DNA of 64,000 nt from Chinchilla lanigera (GCF_000276665.1 NW_004955465.1:6405070-6469069), one strand, 5' to 3'. Positions 41,192 through 51,737 are shown, numbered from the stretch's first letter. Program-made: numbers and translations. The notes: generated from the letters alone by a model not told the origin.

Positions 41192-41617
41192 AAAACTTAC
41201 TAGTCAAAACAGTGTGGTACTGACCTTAGGACAGACATAGACAAATAGACTAGAATTGAGAGTCCAGAAATAAATCCATGTGTCTCTGGTCAAATTCTTT
41301 TCAACAGGGGTCCAAGTCCATTCAGTGGGGGGAAAACAATGTTTTCAACACAGAATACTGGAAAAACTGGATTTCTATATGCAAAAGAATGGGTCCCTGA
41401 CTTATACCATACACAAAATTAATTCAAATGGATCAAAGACCTATATATAAGAGCTAAAACCCTAAAACACATAGAAGAAAATGCAAGGATAAATCATGGC
41501 CTTGGGTTTGGCAATGGATTCATAGATACCAAACTATGTACAATAAAAAAAAAAAAAAAGAATTGGACCCTAAGATTTAAAATTTGTGTGCACCAAAAGA
41601 CATTACCAAGAAAGTAG

Positions 41618-41738
41618 AACTGGATGTGCTGGTATCTACTTGTAGTCCCAACCACTTGGGAGGCTGAGACAGGAAGATTGTAAATTCAAGGCCAGACTGG
41701 GCAAGTGAGAAAAACCCTGTCTCAAAAAAAGAAAAAAG
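41618..41738 (+). mobile_element. B1 SINE in L1
   Basis: AACTGGATGTGCTGGTATCT, CACTTGGGAGGCTGAGACAG, GGCCAGACTGGGCAAGTGAG, A-tail. It lacks the second unit. Confidence 0.88.
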
Positions 41739-42027
41739 TGAAAGGCAACTCATAAGATGGGAAAAATACTTGCAAATCATGTATCTCACAAAGGTGTAAT
41801 ATCTAGAATTTATAAGGAACACTAGACATTCAACAACAAGAGGATAAATCATCCAATTTGAGAAATGGGCAAAGGAATTGAATAGGCATTTCTGCAAAGG
41901 TACACAAATGGCCACAGAGCACATAAAAAGTACGCAACACCATCCATCTGTAGGCAAATGTAAATCAAAACCACAGTGATATACTACTTTACATTCATTA
42001 CAATGTCTATTATAAATTTTAAAAATA

Positions 42028-42125
42028 GGGCTGGGGGAAAAGTGTGGTATATCCATACAGTGGAATATTACAGCACCGGCCTGGCAAGTACAAGGTTCTG
42101 AGTTCAATTCCCAGTACCAAGTAAA
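42028..42125 (+). mobile_element. chimeric ID SINE containing 34 bp of L1 sequence
   Basis: Starts with ID 5' end GGGCTGGGG. At about 42037 it switches to AAAAGTGTGGTATATCCATA with CAGTGGAATATTAC. It then resumes as ID with AGCACCGGCCTGGCAAGTAC, TTCAATTCCCAGTACCAAG and an AAATAAAT tail. The middle matches the host L1's own 3' UTR at 42540-42573 with one mismatch, and it replaces the ID A-box region. Confidence 0.82.
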
Positions 42126-42274
42126 TAAATAAATAAATATTAAAAATAATTAAATAAGTATTGGTGATGCAAGGGAGAAATTGAAACCCTGGTACATTCT
42201 CAGGATAGAAGGATGGGCAATAGTGTAGCCATTGTCAAAAATGATTTAGCATTTTCTCAAAAAGATGACATAGA

Positions 42275-42390
42275 GGGGCTGGGGATTTAGCTCAGCGGCA
42301 AAGCGCCTGCCTGGCAAGCGCAAGGTCGTGAGTTCGGTTCCCGGTACCGGAAAAAAAAAAACAAAACAAAAACAAAAAAAAAAACAAAAA
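42275..42390 (+). mobile_element. ID SINE in L1, intact young copy
   Basis: GGGGCTGGGGATTTAGCTCA, GCCTGGCAAGCGCAAGGTCG, TTCGGTTCCCGGTACCGG, (CAAAA)n tail. Exact 17 bp target duplication CAAAAAGATGACATAGA at 42258-42274 and 42391-42407. Both Pol III boxes look intact. Confidence 0.97.
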
Positions 42391-42935
42391 CAAAAAGATG
42401 ACATAGAATTAACTGTGATTCTGTAATTCTACCTCTAAAGAATAAAAACAAGGACCTAAATGATATTATATGCCAGTAATCATTAACAATAACCAAAGAG
42501 GGCAACAAATCAGGTGTCTATCACCAGATGGATGGATAGAAAAGTGTGGTATATCTATACAGTGGAATATTACTCAGCCATGCCAAGGGACAAAATTCTG
42601 ATACACATGAATGAATTTTGAAGAGTTTGTATCAAGGGAATCAAGCCAGATCCAAAAGGACAAGTGTTGTCATTTATATGCCATTTATATGAAATATCTA
42701 GAATAGGAAAATTCATATGCACAGAAAGTCTCACAGGGTTACCAGGGTTTGAGGAAGGGGCAAATTGGAAGTTACTGCTTACTACTATAAAGTTTTTATG
42801 GGGGTGGTAAAAAAATTTGGAAATAGCAGTGACATTTGTATATTGTGAATATGATTAATGCCATTTGCCTGTACACAGAAAAATAATTAAGACAGTAATT
42901 TTATATGTATCTTACCACAATAAAATTTCCAATAA

Positions 42936-44544
42936 ATAAAGCAAAAGAAGAGTTGGTAGACGTGAGGAGAGATGATCACCAGGATCAACATGCATATGGT
43001 CCTGTCTGGAATGGAATTCTCCTTGGGAGGATGAGTGCTGATAAGCCAGCTTTTATTAGGAACATGTTTTGTGCTGGACACCAAAATATGTCTAAATTCA
43101 TAAAAACATCAGCAAGGAACATTTGCTTTATGAAATTTTGGAAAAGCATGAAGCACTGTGTGATCCTCAGCACACACAAAAAATCAATTTTTGGAACATA
43201 TGATCTTTATTTATTTTAAATCTCTTCAACGACCTCTGCAACTTCATTTGTCTGATTTTAAACCTACAATTGGATCAGGAACTGATCTTCAGGGTCAGCC
43301 ACCATTAAACTGGTGAGTGAGCCACCCACAAATTGAACATGTCCTCAAATATTTAAATCTCCCAAGTGAAATAAAAAGAAAGCACAAATAAAAAGGTATG
43401 GCTAACATGATTTGGTTAAAAGTTAAAAGAAGCTATTAAAATAAACACATGCTCCTGTATAAGTGACATTCGGGTGAACTTGATAGCATGACTAGTTTGC
43501 TCAGTTAATTTTATTTTGGTTGCCTTGTTACCTTTAAATTGTGTACCACACAGCTAGCCCCAGACACTGATCGCTAACAGATAGCTCCTAAGGGGAAATA
43601 GATTCAATTAGCACCCCATCTTTAATTACACAGCAAATTATATATTTCACATATATAATTATTTATTTTATGGCATCATGCCACCTTATAGCTAAACAAA
43701 GACTTTGAGAAAATTTACTAGCTTTCTTGGGAGTGTCCCCCAAAATGGGATTGTCCCATTTTTCTGGGAGTATAATTTTCAACCTGACCAATAACTAGAT
43801 GGGGAAAACCCTGCAAGTAGATTGCTAATTTTTTGGAGTATAGTAAGTTCAGAAATTTTCGTGAGTTCTTTTCCCCCTCTTAGTGTAAAATTGCAGAATG
43901 TCCACTATGCCTACAAGTACAAAGGCTAGTCATTGTATTGAAAATACAAATGTAAGTTACAGAGAGATTTTGTATTCAAGGAATGCACAGTACAGCAAGG
44001 GAGACTGACAAGTAAGTAAAGAATGTAAATGAAGTCTAATTGTGCAAAACTAAGTGAATAGGAGTGGGAGATCCAGGTTGGGGGGTAGGAGAACTTTGTG
44101 GGGGGAAGTGAAGGGGATTATTGACTAATGAGTAGTGTTCAAGGTATGCAAAAGTTAGGGGACATTCCCCAGGTGTGCAGAGACCTAAGGAAGATGGTAG
44201 GTCTGGGGTAACTCCTTCTAGATCTATACTGCAGTGAGCGGGGGACAAATTAGTGGGAAATGAGACTGGGAATGTAGGACTTCAAGATAACAAGTCCCAG
44301 GGTTTCTATATTTTATCTTCTTCATGAAGTAACAGAAGAAGACACCTGGGATTGTACAATCGGATTGAGGTAGAACAGGAAGCCCTAGAAGCCACTGAGC
44401 CAAGAATCTCGAAGCTCAACTCTACTCTCCAGAAAACCAGTAGTGGGGAAATAGAGGTGGCCTTGCCACCCCCAGCTTTGCCACCCCCAGCTTATCACGA
44501 GCAAGTAGGGACAAAACAAGGACAATCGTAAACAGGTATCACAT
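42936..44544. other. 1.6 kb island without recognisable repeats, AT-rich
   Basis: 43480-43700 is AT-rich with several TAATT/TTAATT motifs (for example TTTAATTACA at 43621 and TATAATTATT at about 43655). Short tandem TTGCCACCCCCAGC repeats at 44463-44492. No coding signal. Possible conserved noncoding element. Confidence 0.4.
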
Positions 44545-44630
44545 TACTAGAATTATAAGCCAGATCAGCAAGACCACAAAATTAATTGTGTTTCAATATA
44601 CTAACAATGAATGATCCAAAACTGAAATTG

Positions 44631-44720
44631 GGACTGCGGGTGTAGCTCAGTGGTAAACTGTATGCTTAGCATTCATGGGTGAGGCCCAGGTTCAATAACC
44701 AGCATTTTTTTAAAAAAAGC
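44631..44720 (+). mobile_element. ID SINE in L1M, older subfamily
   Basis: GGGACTGCGGGTGTAGCTCA, GCTTAGCATTCATGGGTGAG, CCCAGGTTCAATAACCAGCA. Confidence 0.85.
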
Positions 44721-44742
44721 CTTAATGAAAAGTTCAGATCTT

Positions 44743-44822
44743 GGGCCAGGGATATAGATCAGTGGCATTACGCCTGCCTGGCAAGGGCAAGGTCCTGAGT
44801 TCGATTCTCAGTACCAAAAAAG
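44743..44822 (+). mobile_element. ID SINE in L1M
   Basis: GGGCCAGGGATATAGATCAG, GCCTGGCAAGGGCAAGGTCC, TTCGATTCTCAGTACC. Target duplication AGTTCAGATCTT / AGTTTAGATCTT. Confidence 0.93.
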
Positions 44823-45192
44823 TGAGTTTAGATCTTTCTAAATTAATCTACAGATTGCACACAATTCCTACAAAAACATTAGCAGACTCTCATAGAATTT
44901 GATGAACTGATCCTAAAAGTTATATGGAAATGCAAAAAAAGCTAGCAGAGTCAGTTTTGAAAAAGAAGAACAAAGTGGCACAGCTTATATCACCTGCTTT
45001 TAAAACTTACTATAAACCTACAGTGGTCAAGGAATCTTCTACTGATACAAGCACAAACAAGGATCAGTGAACCTGAAACACCCAGAAATAAGCCCTTACG
45101 TTTACGATCAATTAATAAAGATGCCAACAGGAAAAAAAGTATAGACTTTACCTCACTCTATACATAAGAATATATCTACACAAAGGTCAGAA

Positions 45193-45216
45193 ATATAATA
45201 ATAATAATAATAATAT
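45193..45216 (+). repeat. (AAT)n microsatellite
   Basis: Seven to eight AAT/ATA units at the end of the L1M fragment. Confidence 0.9.
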
Positions 45217-45240
45217 CCTGGTCAAATAGTTCTTTACATT

Positions 45241-45880
45241 TATTTCATACAGGCAAGCGTCTGAGGCTCCACTTAGACCAAACACCTTGAATAGCCTTGT
45301 CTGCTGTTTGTGCCTCTCTGACCAGTATTTTTCTGTCTGTGGCCAGGTTTGCCAGGCTCCAAATTCCTTCGGAAAAATCTTATCCCATGACCCTCATCAA
45401 CAGCTGCAGGGGAAAGAAGGGCAGTGGGATTTTAAGTGGACCCCGAGGGTATGGAAGAACCCTACTATAGGTGGCTTCTGAACTCCAATTTTGTTTTGCA
45501 GCAGAAAAACTTGCTTTCCATCTACAGAACTGAACTGGGAGCTGTGCCGAGAGTTCTGCAAATGGAGCTGTGATCATTCCCCCTCATTTATTTTGGAGAC
45601 ACAACCAGGAAAACTCAACTTTCTCAGGCTTTTCCTGCCAGGTTGCTGCGGCCCTAAGGAGGGGAGAGGATCAACAGGAAACTACGAGGTCACAGCTGAG
45701 GTCCGGGATGTCTCAGATCCCCGTGCCTAGGCAGATGTCATTCCCCTAGCCTGCAACGTCCCAGTCAGGACCCAGCCTGCCTGGGTGAAACGCCCTGGGC
45801 AAGCCAAGCTGCACGTAATATTCCCAGGGCTTCTGCGGACCTCAGAAGCCAGCGGACACGCCTCTTCCCCCTCCCCCTCC
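45241..45880. other. unique sequence
   Basis: No gene supported. Short open frames only. Confidence 0.45.
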
Positions 45881-45980
45881 TCCCTCTGCCTCTGCCTCTG
45901 CCTCTGCCTCTCCCTCTGCCTCTGCCTCTGCCTCTGCCTCTGCCTCTCCCTATGCCTCTGCCTCTCTCTCTGCCTCTGCC

Positions 45981-46011
<31 letters not shown>

Positions 46012-46045
46012 GTCTCTGCCTTTCTGTGTCTCTGCCTCTCTCTCC
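45881..46045 (+). repeat. (CTCTGC)n / (TC)n simple repeat
   Basis: About 160 bp of CTCTGC hexamers grading into CTCTGTCTC. It gives leucine/cysteine-rich plus frames and an arginine/glutamine/glutamate-rich minus frame that are not genes. Confidence 0.96.
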
Positions 46046-46880
46046 AGGGAGAAGCTGTGGGTTCGCTTATGTCTTCTGGCCGCCCTCCAGCTTTGGAATA
46101 GGTTTTCTCCCTCGAGATTCAGGAATGGGCGTGGACAGCAGCACGCTTCCTGTCCACGCCGCACGCAGCACCTGGCTCAGCGGCCTGCTGCAGCAGCAAC
46201 TTGTAGGATCCAAAGTTGGAGACTCCGTGTGAGGGAGACTGGCTCCATCTCAGGAGGCTGAACACAGTTGGGTAATACACAGACAGACATGACTGTCTCC
46301 CTTCATTCGTCTCCCCTCCCACAAGTACTCGTTAAAACTGAACTTAGGAAGAGCCAGGCGTGTCTTTTATAAGGTTAACTTCTCTCCTGCTACAGTAAAG
46401 ATCTCTATTTCCGGTAGTAATGTGCCTTCATTTTGGAGTATGTCCTGCTCTCATCAGAGATATCCAATCATATGCGTTATAACAAAATGCTGCAGTGAAG
46501 CAATAAAAACTCAATATTGACTTGCCCTCATGCTGTCTACTTGAGAATGTCAAAGATTTTCAGGACAGAAACTGCAATTATGCAAGAACGAAGAAGGACA
46601 ATCCCTACAGGTTATTTTTATCTTCTAGAGAAAAGGTGTGTGAGGTTCGTACACAATCAAACCATTTCTCTCTGACCTATTATTCCTTGGTTTTATGATA
46701 AGTAGCTTAAAGAAAATGCTCAAAACTATCCCAGGTGAGGACAAGATTAAACCTGGTACAAGAGGCCTAGGTCTAGAACGTTCATTTCTCCTCCTACCAC
46801 TCTATCCTTTTTTTTTTTTTTTTGTCTTTTTTTGATAAAGAAATGTTATTATCACCCCACCCCTTTTTTTATATCTTCTG
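46046..46880. other. unique sequence, possible LTR remnant
   Basis: 46200-46560 contains a CAATAAAAAC near 46500 and an LTR-like GC to AT gradient, but I cannot assign a family or ends. A T-run (46809-46823) follows. No gene seen. Confidence 0.3.
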
Positions 46881-46974
46881 GGTTTTTTTGTGTGTGTGTG
46901 ATACCGGGGATCGAACTCAGGACCTCACACTTGCCAGGCAGGCGTTTATGCCACTGAGCTATCTCCCCAGCCCC
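46881..46974 (-). mobile_element. ID SINE
   Basis: (TG)n, ATACCGGGGATCGAACTCAG, TTGCCAGGCAGGCGTTTATG, GAGCTATCTCCCCAGCCC. Target duplication TATCTTCTGGGTTT / TATCTTCTGTATTT. Confidence 0.93.
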
Positions 46975-47046
46975 TATCTTCTGTATTTTTAAAATAGCAT
47001 CTTTTTGTAAAATAAATATCATTCCTTGCAAATATTTAAAACGTGA

Positions 47047-47199
47047 GGGCCAGGCGTGGTGACACACGCCTGTAATCCCAGCACTCAGGAGGCTGAGGCA
47101 GGAGGATCGTTGCGAATTCAAGACCGGCCTGGGCTATAAAGTGAGCTCAAGGCCCACCTGAACTGCATGGTGAGACCTTGTCTCAAAAAAGACAAAATC
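47047..47199 (+). mobile_element. B1 SINE, young
   Basis: GGCCAGGCGTGGTGACACAC, GGCCTGGGCTATAAAGTGAG, CACCTGAACTGCATGGTGAG, tail AAAAAAGACAAAATC. Confidence 0.94.
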
Positions 47200-47201
47200 A
47201 T

Positions 47202-47320
47202 GAGCCAGGCATGGTGGCACACGCCTGTAATTCCAGCACTCAGGAAGCTAAGGCAGGTGGGCCACTGTGAATTCGAAGCCAGTTTGAACTGCATAGTGAA
47301 ACCCTGTCTTAAAAAGACAA
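47202..47320 (+). mobile_element. B1 SINE, tandem to the previous one
   Basis: GAGCCAGGCATGGTGGCACA, GAAGCTAAGGCAGGTGGGCC, TTTGAACTGCATAGTGAAAC, tail AAAAAGACAAG. One duplicated unit missing. Confidence 0.92.
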
Positions 47321-47342
47321 GAAAGAAAGAAAGAGAGAGAGA

Positions 47343-47412
<70 letters not shown>

Positions 47413-47448
47413 AAAAAGAAAGAAAGAAAGAGAGAAAGAGAGAAAGAG

Positions 47449-47507
<59 letters not shown>

Positions 47508-47514
47508 AAAAAAA
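47321..47514 (+). repeat. (GA)n / (GAAA)n purine tract
   Basis: About 190 bp of pure purine: (GA)n then (GAAA)n. It extends the A-tail of the B1 at 47202. Confidence 0.97.
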
Positions 47515-47679
47515 GTTACAAGAAAAAAATCAAACCATCTCTAATTCCTCCAGCAAGAGATGAGCTCTGTCGACCTTTGTGGTCTATTTCCCTTTAATCT
47601 TTTTATGTATAGCTTCATCTTTTTGCTCCAAAGCTAGAAAGAGCAAGTAAATCAGAAGCGGTTTCCCACTCTGTGTGGT
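47515..47679. other. short unique spacer
   Basis: Nothing recognised. Confidence 0.5.
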
Positions 47680-47757
47680 CTGGTTTGGTGCTGGAGACTG
47701 AACTGAAGGCCCCAGTATGCTAAGCATGATGTCTGCCGCTGAGCTACCACCCCACCC
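47680..47757 (-). mobile_element. ID SINE, older
   Basis: TTGGTGCTGGAGACTGAACT, AGTATGCTAAGCATGATGTC, CGCTGAGCTACCACCCCACC. Confidence 0.7.
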
Positions 47758-48039
47758 TCCAACTTCCCACTCTTAATCTGTGTGAGTTTGGAATAAGGCC
47801 GTGGAAGTCTGGTCTTGAGCTCATCCCTGAGGGCCTGCCAGCCTTGGTTCTCCAGATCCCTGTCTTGGGCTCTGCTTCCCACTAACCCTGACCCCAAACG
47901 CAGAACTCCAGGACCTTTGACTATTTGCCTTCCCTGTTCGTCTGTCCCAGGGTGTGACAGTGCCCTCCAAAACTCCTGCTGAAACTGAACTGCCACTATA
48001 GCAGTGCCCACAGGTAAGACATTGAAGAGGGGATCCCCA
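47758..48039. other. unique sequence
   Basis: No gene supported. Overlapping minus-strand frames only. Confidence 0.45.
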
Positions 48040-48325
48040 CCATATCAGGGAGGGGGTTCCTGATGCAAGGATATTGGGCACATTTCTCTTGCTGGCTTTC
48101 GGACTCACCTCTTTCTCTCTCCATGCTCTTGCGCTGTGATACCGTCCACCGTGTTGTAGGGATCAGGTCACCGCACCAGGCACAGCCTCTCCATTCTGGA
48201 CTTCACAGCTCCCCGAACTGTAAGCCCAGCATATGTCTATAATTTCTAACTGAGCAGTTTGCGGTGTTCTGTTACATATAGCATGGCAGATAGCAGCCGA
48301 AAAAGGACTAAAACAAACACCCCAA
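48040..48325 (+). mobile_element. MaLR/MLT1-type LTR, 3' part
   Basis: CTCTCTCCATGCTCTTGCGC, TGTGATACCGTCCACCGTGT, TTCTGGACTTCACAGCTCCC, GAACTGTAAGCCCAGC, GTTACATATAGCATGGCAGA, AAAAAGGACTAAAACA follow the sense MLT1/MST 3' order. Confidence 0.75.
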
Positions 48326-48471
48326 TTCTTGTAATGGGCAAACTCCTGCAGCCAGTCTTTCACGGCACCCAATACAACAAAGTCTCTATTCAAATCTATA
48401 TTCTTTATTGTTTTTGAAACTTTCTATGTTAAACTGCAGCTTTACTTTGCCTTTTTAAAATGCAGGTATTA

Positions 48472-48640
48472 TTGGGCATGGTGGTGCACGCATGTAATAC
48501 CAGCACTCAGGAGGCTGAAGCAGGAGGATCATTGTGAGTTTGAGGCCAGTCTGGGCTACAGAGTGAGTTAAGACCAGCCTGAACTGCATATCTAGACCCT
48601 GTCTCAAGAAGACAAATAAATAAATAAATAAAAAGCAGGT
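48472..48640 (+). mobile_element. B1 SINE
   Basis: TTGGGCATGGTGGTGCACGC, GGCCAGTCTGGGCTACAGAG, CCTGAACTGCATATCTAGAC, tail (AAAT)n. Confidence 0.92.
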
Positions 48641-48967
48641 ATTTCAGAAGACATAAGACCCTCAAGAATAACCACCTATAATATTTGTAACTCCAGCACA
48701 TGGCCCATAGCAAGTGCTCAATATTTTGACAGTCACTAAATGCTTGAATAACACTAATGAAGCTCCTGCTTCTAGTTGGGGAGAATCTAAAGTTCAAGAT
48801 CAGTAAAGAACAACAGTGATGACTGTGCCCTGGAGCCCGGCAGCCTTTGTCAGCCAGAACCATTGGCCTTTGACCCCTGAAACGCCTCTGTTCCCCTTCG
48901 CATGGACCCGAAGTGTCAGAAACCCCCAGCTTCCACCTTTATCGCTCTTCTCACCCTAAAACGCACG
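48641..48967. other. unique sequence
   Basis: No gene supported. Confidence 0.45.
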
Positions 48968-49040
48968 CTCTGGTCTGAATATAGTTTGTCCCCACCAAAA
49001 CTCACGTTGAGGCTTCCTTCCCCGACGTCATTTTTCATTT
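48968..49040 (+). mobile_element. 5' fragment of a MaLR LTR
   Basis: CTCTGGTCTGAATATAGTTT, GTCCCCACCAAAACTCACGT, TGAGGCTTCC match the LTR start, then the similarity stops. Confidence 0.6.
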
Positions 49041-50203
49041 GTAAAATGTATTCAGAGTGCAGAGGTTGAGATGAATGAAACAGCTGAGAATGATCTCTTG
49101 ACTTGGAATCAGATTTATAAAAACATTGGTGAGCTCGGTTTTCTGTATTTTGCTATTTTTGATGGTAAGAGTTGTTTTCATAGATATCACTTCTTATAAT
49201 ATTATCTGGAAATCTGGAACTGTTCTGTTGGGTGCTCTGGACAGCCGGACTCGATACATATGAAAAGTTGGGTGCTGATACTATACAGAGACCCTTCTCC
49301 ACTCTTTCCTTCCAGGCAGGGAGTGTATCTACAGTGCACAGCCGAGGACAACCAGCGAGATGTCAGGCTGCTGAGCAAGGCACACATGGAATTTCTTCTG
49401 ATGGCTGCACCACTGTCTGGTTCGCTTTCCAGTTGGCTTCAGATGATACTGAAACAAGCAGCAAAGCCTTTGCTTTTCCATCCGCAGAGTCTTGCTCAGT
49501 CTTTGCAAAACCAGGGGAAGCCTGGACATGAGTCAGTGCAGATGAAAGGTCTGGTGTGTGTGGGTGGGAAACCAAGAAACCCAGCTGGCTTCTGTCAGCT
49601 GTCTGGGCTCCTGATTTAGATGTAGCCCAAAGATACTTCTCTCTGTCCTTCCCTCCCCTAGCCCGGCACTGAGCTCCAGCCTTGCATGAGAGAAATTTCC
49701 CAGCCAGGCTCTACGGGCCCAACTGGCCGGCTTGGAGCCCTTGCACTTGATTTGTGTGTCCCTCGCTGCCCACCCAGTAGGCCCTCCCACACCTGGGCAC
49801 AGCATGACTGCTGCCACACCAGAGCAGGGCGACCCGTGTGACAGAGGGTGATATTAGGTCACAGGCACCATCCTCAGCAGGGATTAAGGCAGACCTCGAG
49901 GGATGGGTCCATTCCCACGGGAGCAGGTTGCTTTAGAACAGCAAGTGTGCTCCCACCAGCTGCTTACATCCTCCGTTTCATGTGTGCCCCTTCTGCTCAT
50001 GACCATGCCCTTTTTACACCCCTCTATGTGGCAGTGTAGTCGCCTGACCCAGCCTCCACTGTGGGCCAGAGTAAACCTCTTTTTAAAAAAAAACCAACAG
50101 AAAAACCCAATCTCCCAGTCTCAGCTGTTCTGTTATGGTAACACAAAGTGGAGTGAGACGCTTCCTTGTCTCATCTTGCCCACTTCTGTGATTTTTCCCC
50201 CGA
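49041..50203. other. unique sequence, no gene supported
   Basis: Overlapping open frames at 49202-49817 in several frames and both strands. No domain recognised. No repeats named. Confidence 0.45.
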
Positions 50204-50232
50204 CACACACACACACACACACACATACACAC
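50204..50232 (+). repeat. (AC)n microsatellite
   Basis: About 28 bp of AC next to the 3' end of a minus-strand B1-dID. Confidence 0.93.
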
Positions 50233-50398
50233 TTTTTTGTAGTAAGAGGATTCAACCCAGGCTCTGCCCTTGCTTTGTTTTTTTATTTTGAGGCAAGTTC
50301 TCGCTAAATCACAAAGTCCTCCAGGCTGAGTTTGAACCTCTGATCCGCCTGCCTCAGCCTCCCGGGTGTGAATGCTGCGATCTCTCACGCCCGGCTCA
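50233..50398 (-). mobile_element. B1-dID composite SINE, ID half shortened
   Basis: TTTGTAGTAAGAGGATTCAA, CCCAGGCTCTGCCCTTGC, then B1 half TTTTGAGGCAAGTTCTCGCT, GCCTGCCTCAGCCTCCCGGG. Confidence 0.72.
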
Positions 50399-50676
50399 TC
50401 TTCACTACCGGTACGTGCACAGCTGGGTGGCACTGAGGGTGTTCACACTGTGGCATGGGGGACAGCAGCAGTCGGGCTTTCCCTTTATCCCCACTGACAC
50501 TCTGCACCCATTAAACGCTAACTCCTAGGCCCCTTGGCCCTCTGCGACTCTGACTGTTCTAAGGATCTCACATCAGTAAAATCATAGAGTATTTGTCTTT
50601 TTTTGGCCTGCCAAAGCATAGTCACCTTTATCAGTGATAAAGTGAGTTCCAGTTAACCAAAATCAGACTGTTTCAG

Positions 50677-50777
50677 GGGCTGGGGATTTAGCTCAGCGGC
50701 AAAGCGCCTGCCTGGCAAGCACAAGGTCGTGAGTTCGGTTCCTGGTACCGGAGAAAAAAACCCAAACAACAAAAAAC
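50677..50777 (+). mobile_element. ID SINE, young intact copy
   Basis: GGGGCTGGGGATTTAGCTCA, GCCTGGCAAGCACAAGGTCG, TTCGGTTCCTGGTACCGG. Exact target duplication AAAATCAGACTGTTTC at 50660-50675 and 50778-50793. Confidence 0.97.
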
Positions 50778-50981
50778 AAAATCAGACTGTTTCTTGTCAA
50801 GTGTGGGAAACATGGACTTTTATATGCTAATGATTAGGTGACATTGGCATGCCATCCTGTAGAAAGTTTTGAACATATATCAATTTTATGTGCATACTTT
50901 AATTTAAATTAATTTTGACTGATACATAAAAATCTAAAAACTGCATATCAATAGGGTAATAAGATATTTCATTGTACTTAC

Positions 50982-51012
<31 letters not shown>

Positions 51013-51092
51013 TTTTTTGGTACAGGGAATCGAACTCAGGAACTTGCGCTTGCCAGGCAGGTGCTTGTGCCACTGAGCTATATCCCCAACCC
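51013..51092 (-). mobile_element. ID SINE with (TTTA)n tail
   Basis: (TTTA)n from about 50982, TTTGGTACAGGGAATCGAAC, CTTGCCAGGCAGGTGCTTGT, GAGCTATATCCCCAACCC. Confidence 0.92.
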
Positions 51093-51737
51093 AATACTTT
51101 AAAACTTCTATACATATATAACATTTACATCAGGTTGAAGCTGTCTATCTCCTCAAATATTTATCATTTCTGTGTGATAGAAACTTTCAAAATCCTTTCT
51201 CTTAGCCAAATCAGTTGGTACATACCTGTAACCTCAGTTATTCAGGAGGTAACGGTGCACCAGAACTTCCTGCTTCTCACTGTCACTCAGCACCCAATAA
51301 CCAACAGATTGGTCTTTTTCTAACTGGCTTATTTTGCAAAGCATAATGCCCTCAAGGTTTACCCACGCGATAAGATAGTCAGAATCTCCTTCTCAGGCAA
51401 GGCAAATCACGCTGTACCCCTGGTGCGGACATTTAGGTGTCCACCTGTTTATCCACTCATCTGTTGACAGACACATGGGCTGTTGCCCCGTTCTCGGCTC
51501 CTGTGAATGATGCTTTGTGACGATGTGTGGACAGGTCACGGTTCAAGTCCCTGCATCCAATTCTTTTGGATACAAACCCAGAAGTGAAATTGCTGGATCG
51601 CACAATAATCTTACTTTTCTTTCTTTTTTTTTTTTTTTCACGGTTCTGGTGACCTCTGTCACTTTATGGAATTTTTTGTCTTTGCTTTGTTTTGTTTTGC
51701 TTCTACTAGCTATCTTGATGGGTACCAGGTATAAGAG

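Larger units (their letters stand above)
40970..42935 (+). mobile_element. 5'-truncated L1 (ORF2 3' part plus 3' UTR), degenerate
   Basis: CAAGTTCATATGGAATAGCA, GTGTGGTACTGACCTTAGGA, GAGAGTCCAGAAATAAATCC, ATTCAAATGGATCAAAGACC and later the 3' UTR markers GTGTGGTATATCTATACAGT, GGAATATTACTCAGCC, GGGGTGGTAAAAAAATTTGG, CACAATAAAATTTCC appear in L1 order. The reverse transcriptase C-terminal region is broken by stops and frameshifts, so no protein is expected. Four SINEs have inserted: 41093, 41618, 42028 and 42275. Confidence 0.92.
44545..45240 (+). mobile_element. L1M ORF2 fragment with two ID insertions
   Basis: AATTGTGTTTCAATATACTA, CAATGAATGATCCAAAACTG, TAAATTAATCTACAGATTGC, AAGAAGAACAAAGTGGCACA, ACTTACTATAAACCTACAGT follow L1 ORF2. 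Multiple stops. Ends near an (AAT)n at 45193-45215. Confidence 0.85.
50430..51737 (-). mobile_element. L1M fragments, interrupted by IDs and a B1 piece
   Basis: CACCCATTAAACGCTAACTC, AAATCATAGAGTATTTGTCT, then TATTTATCATTTCTGTGTGA, then TTTCTAACTGGCTTATTTTG, CAAAGCATAATGCCCTCAAG, TACAAACCCAGAAGTGAAAT, TGCTGGATCGCACAATAA. All are antisense L1M markers, but the order repeats, so at least two fragments are present. A B1 5' piece lies at about 51205-51250. Confidence 0.75.

Noticed and set aside
41577..42107. 176-codon minus-strand open frame
   Set aside because: It is antisense to a degenerate L1 and includes SINE sequence.
42275..42390. tRNA gene
   Set aside because: It has tRNA-like A and B boxes but is an ID SINE: A-tail, target duplication and many copies. 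The same applies to every other ID in the window.
45727..46261. 145- and 158-codon open frames rich in Arg/Gln/Glu or Leu/Cys
   Set aside because: They are generated by the CTCTGC hexamer repeat on both strands.
47167..47544. 125-codon open frame rich in Lys/Glu/Arg
   Set aside because: It spans a B1 and its GA/GAAA tail. Repeat-derived.
51135..51323. Short open frames in the antisense L1M/SINE mosaic
   Set aside because: Repeat-derived, with no independent coding evidence.
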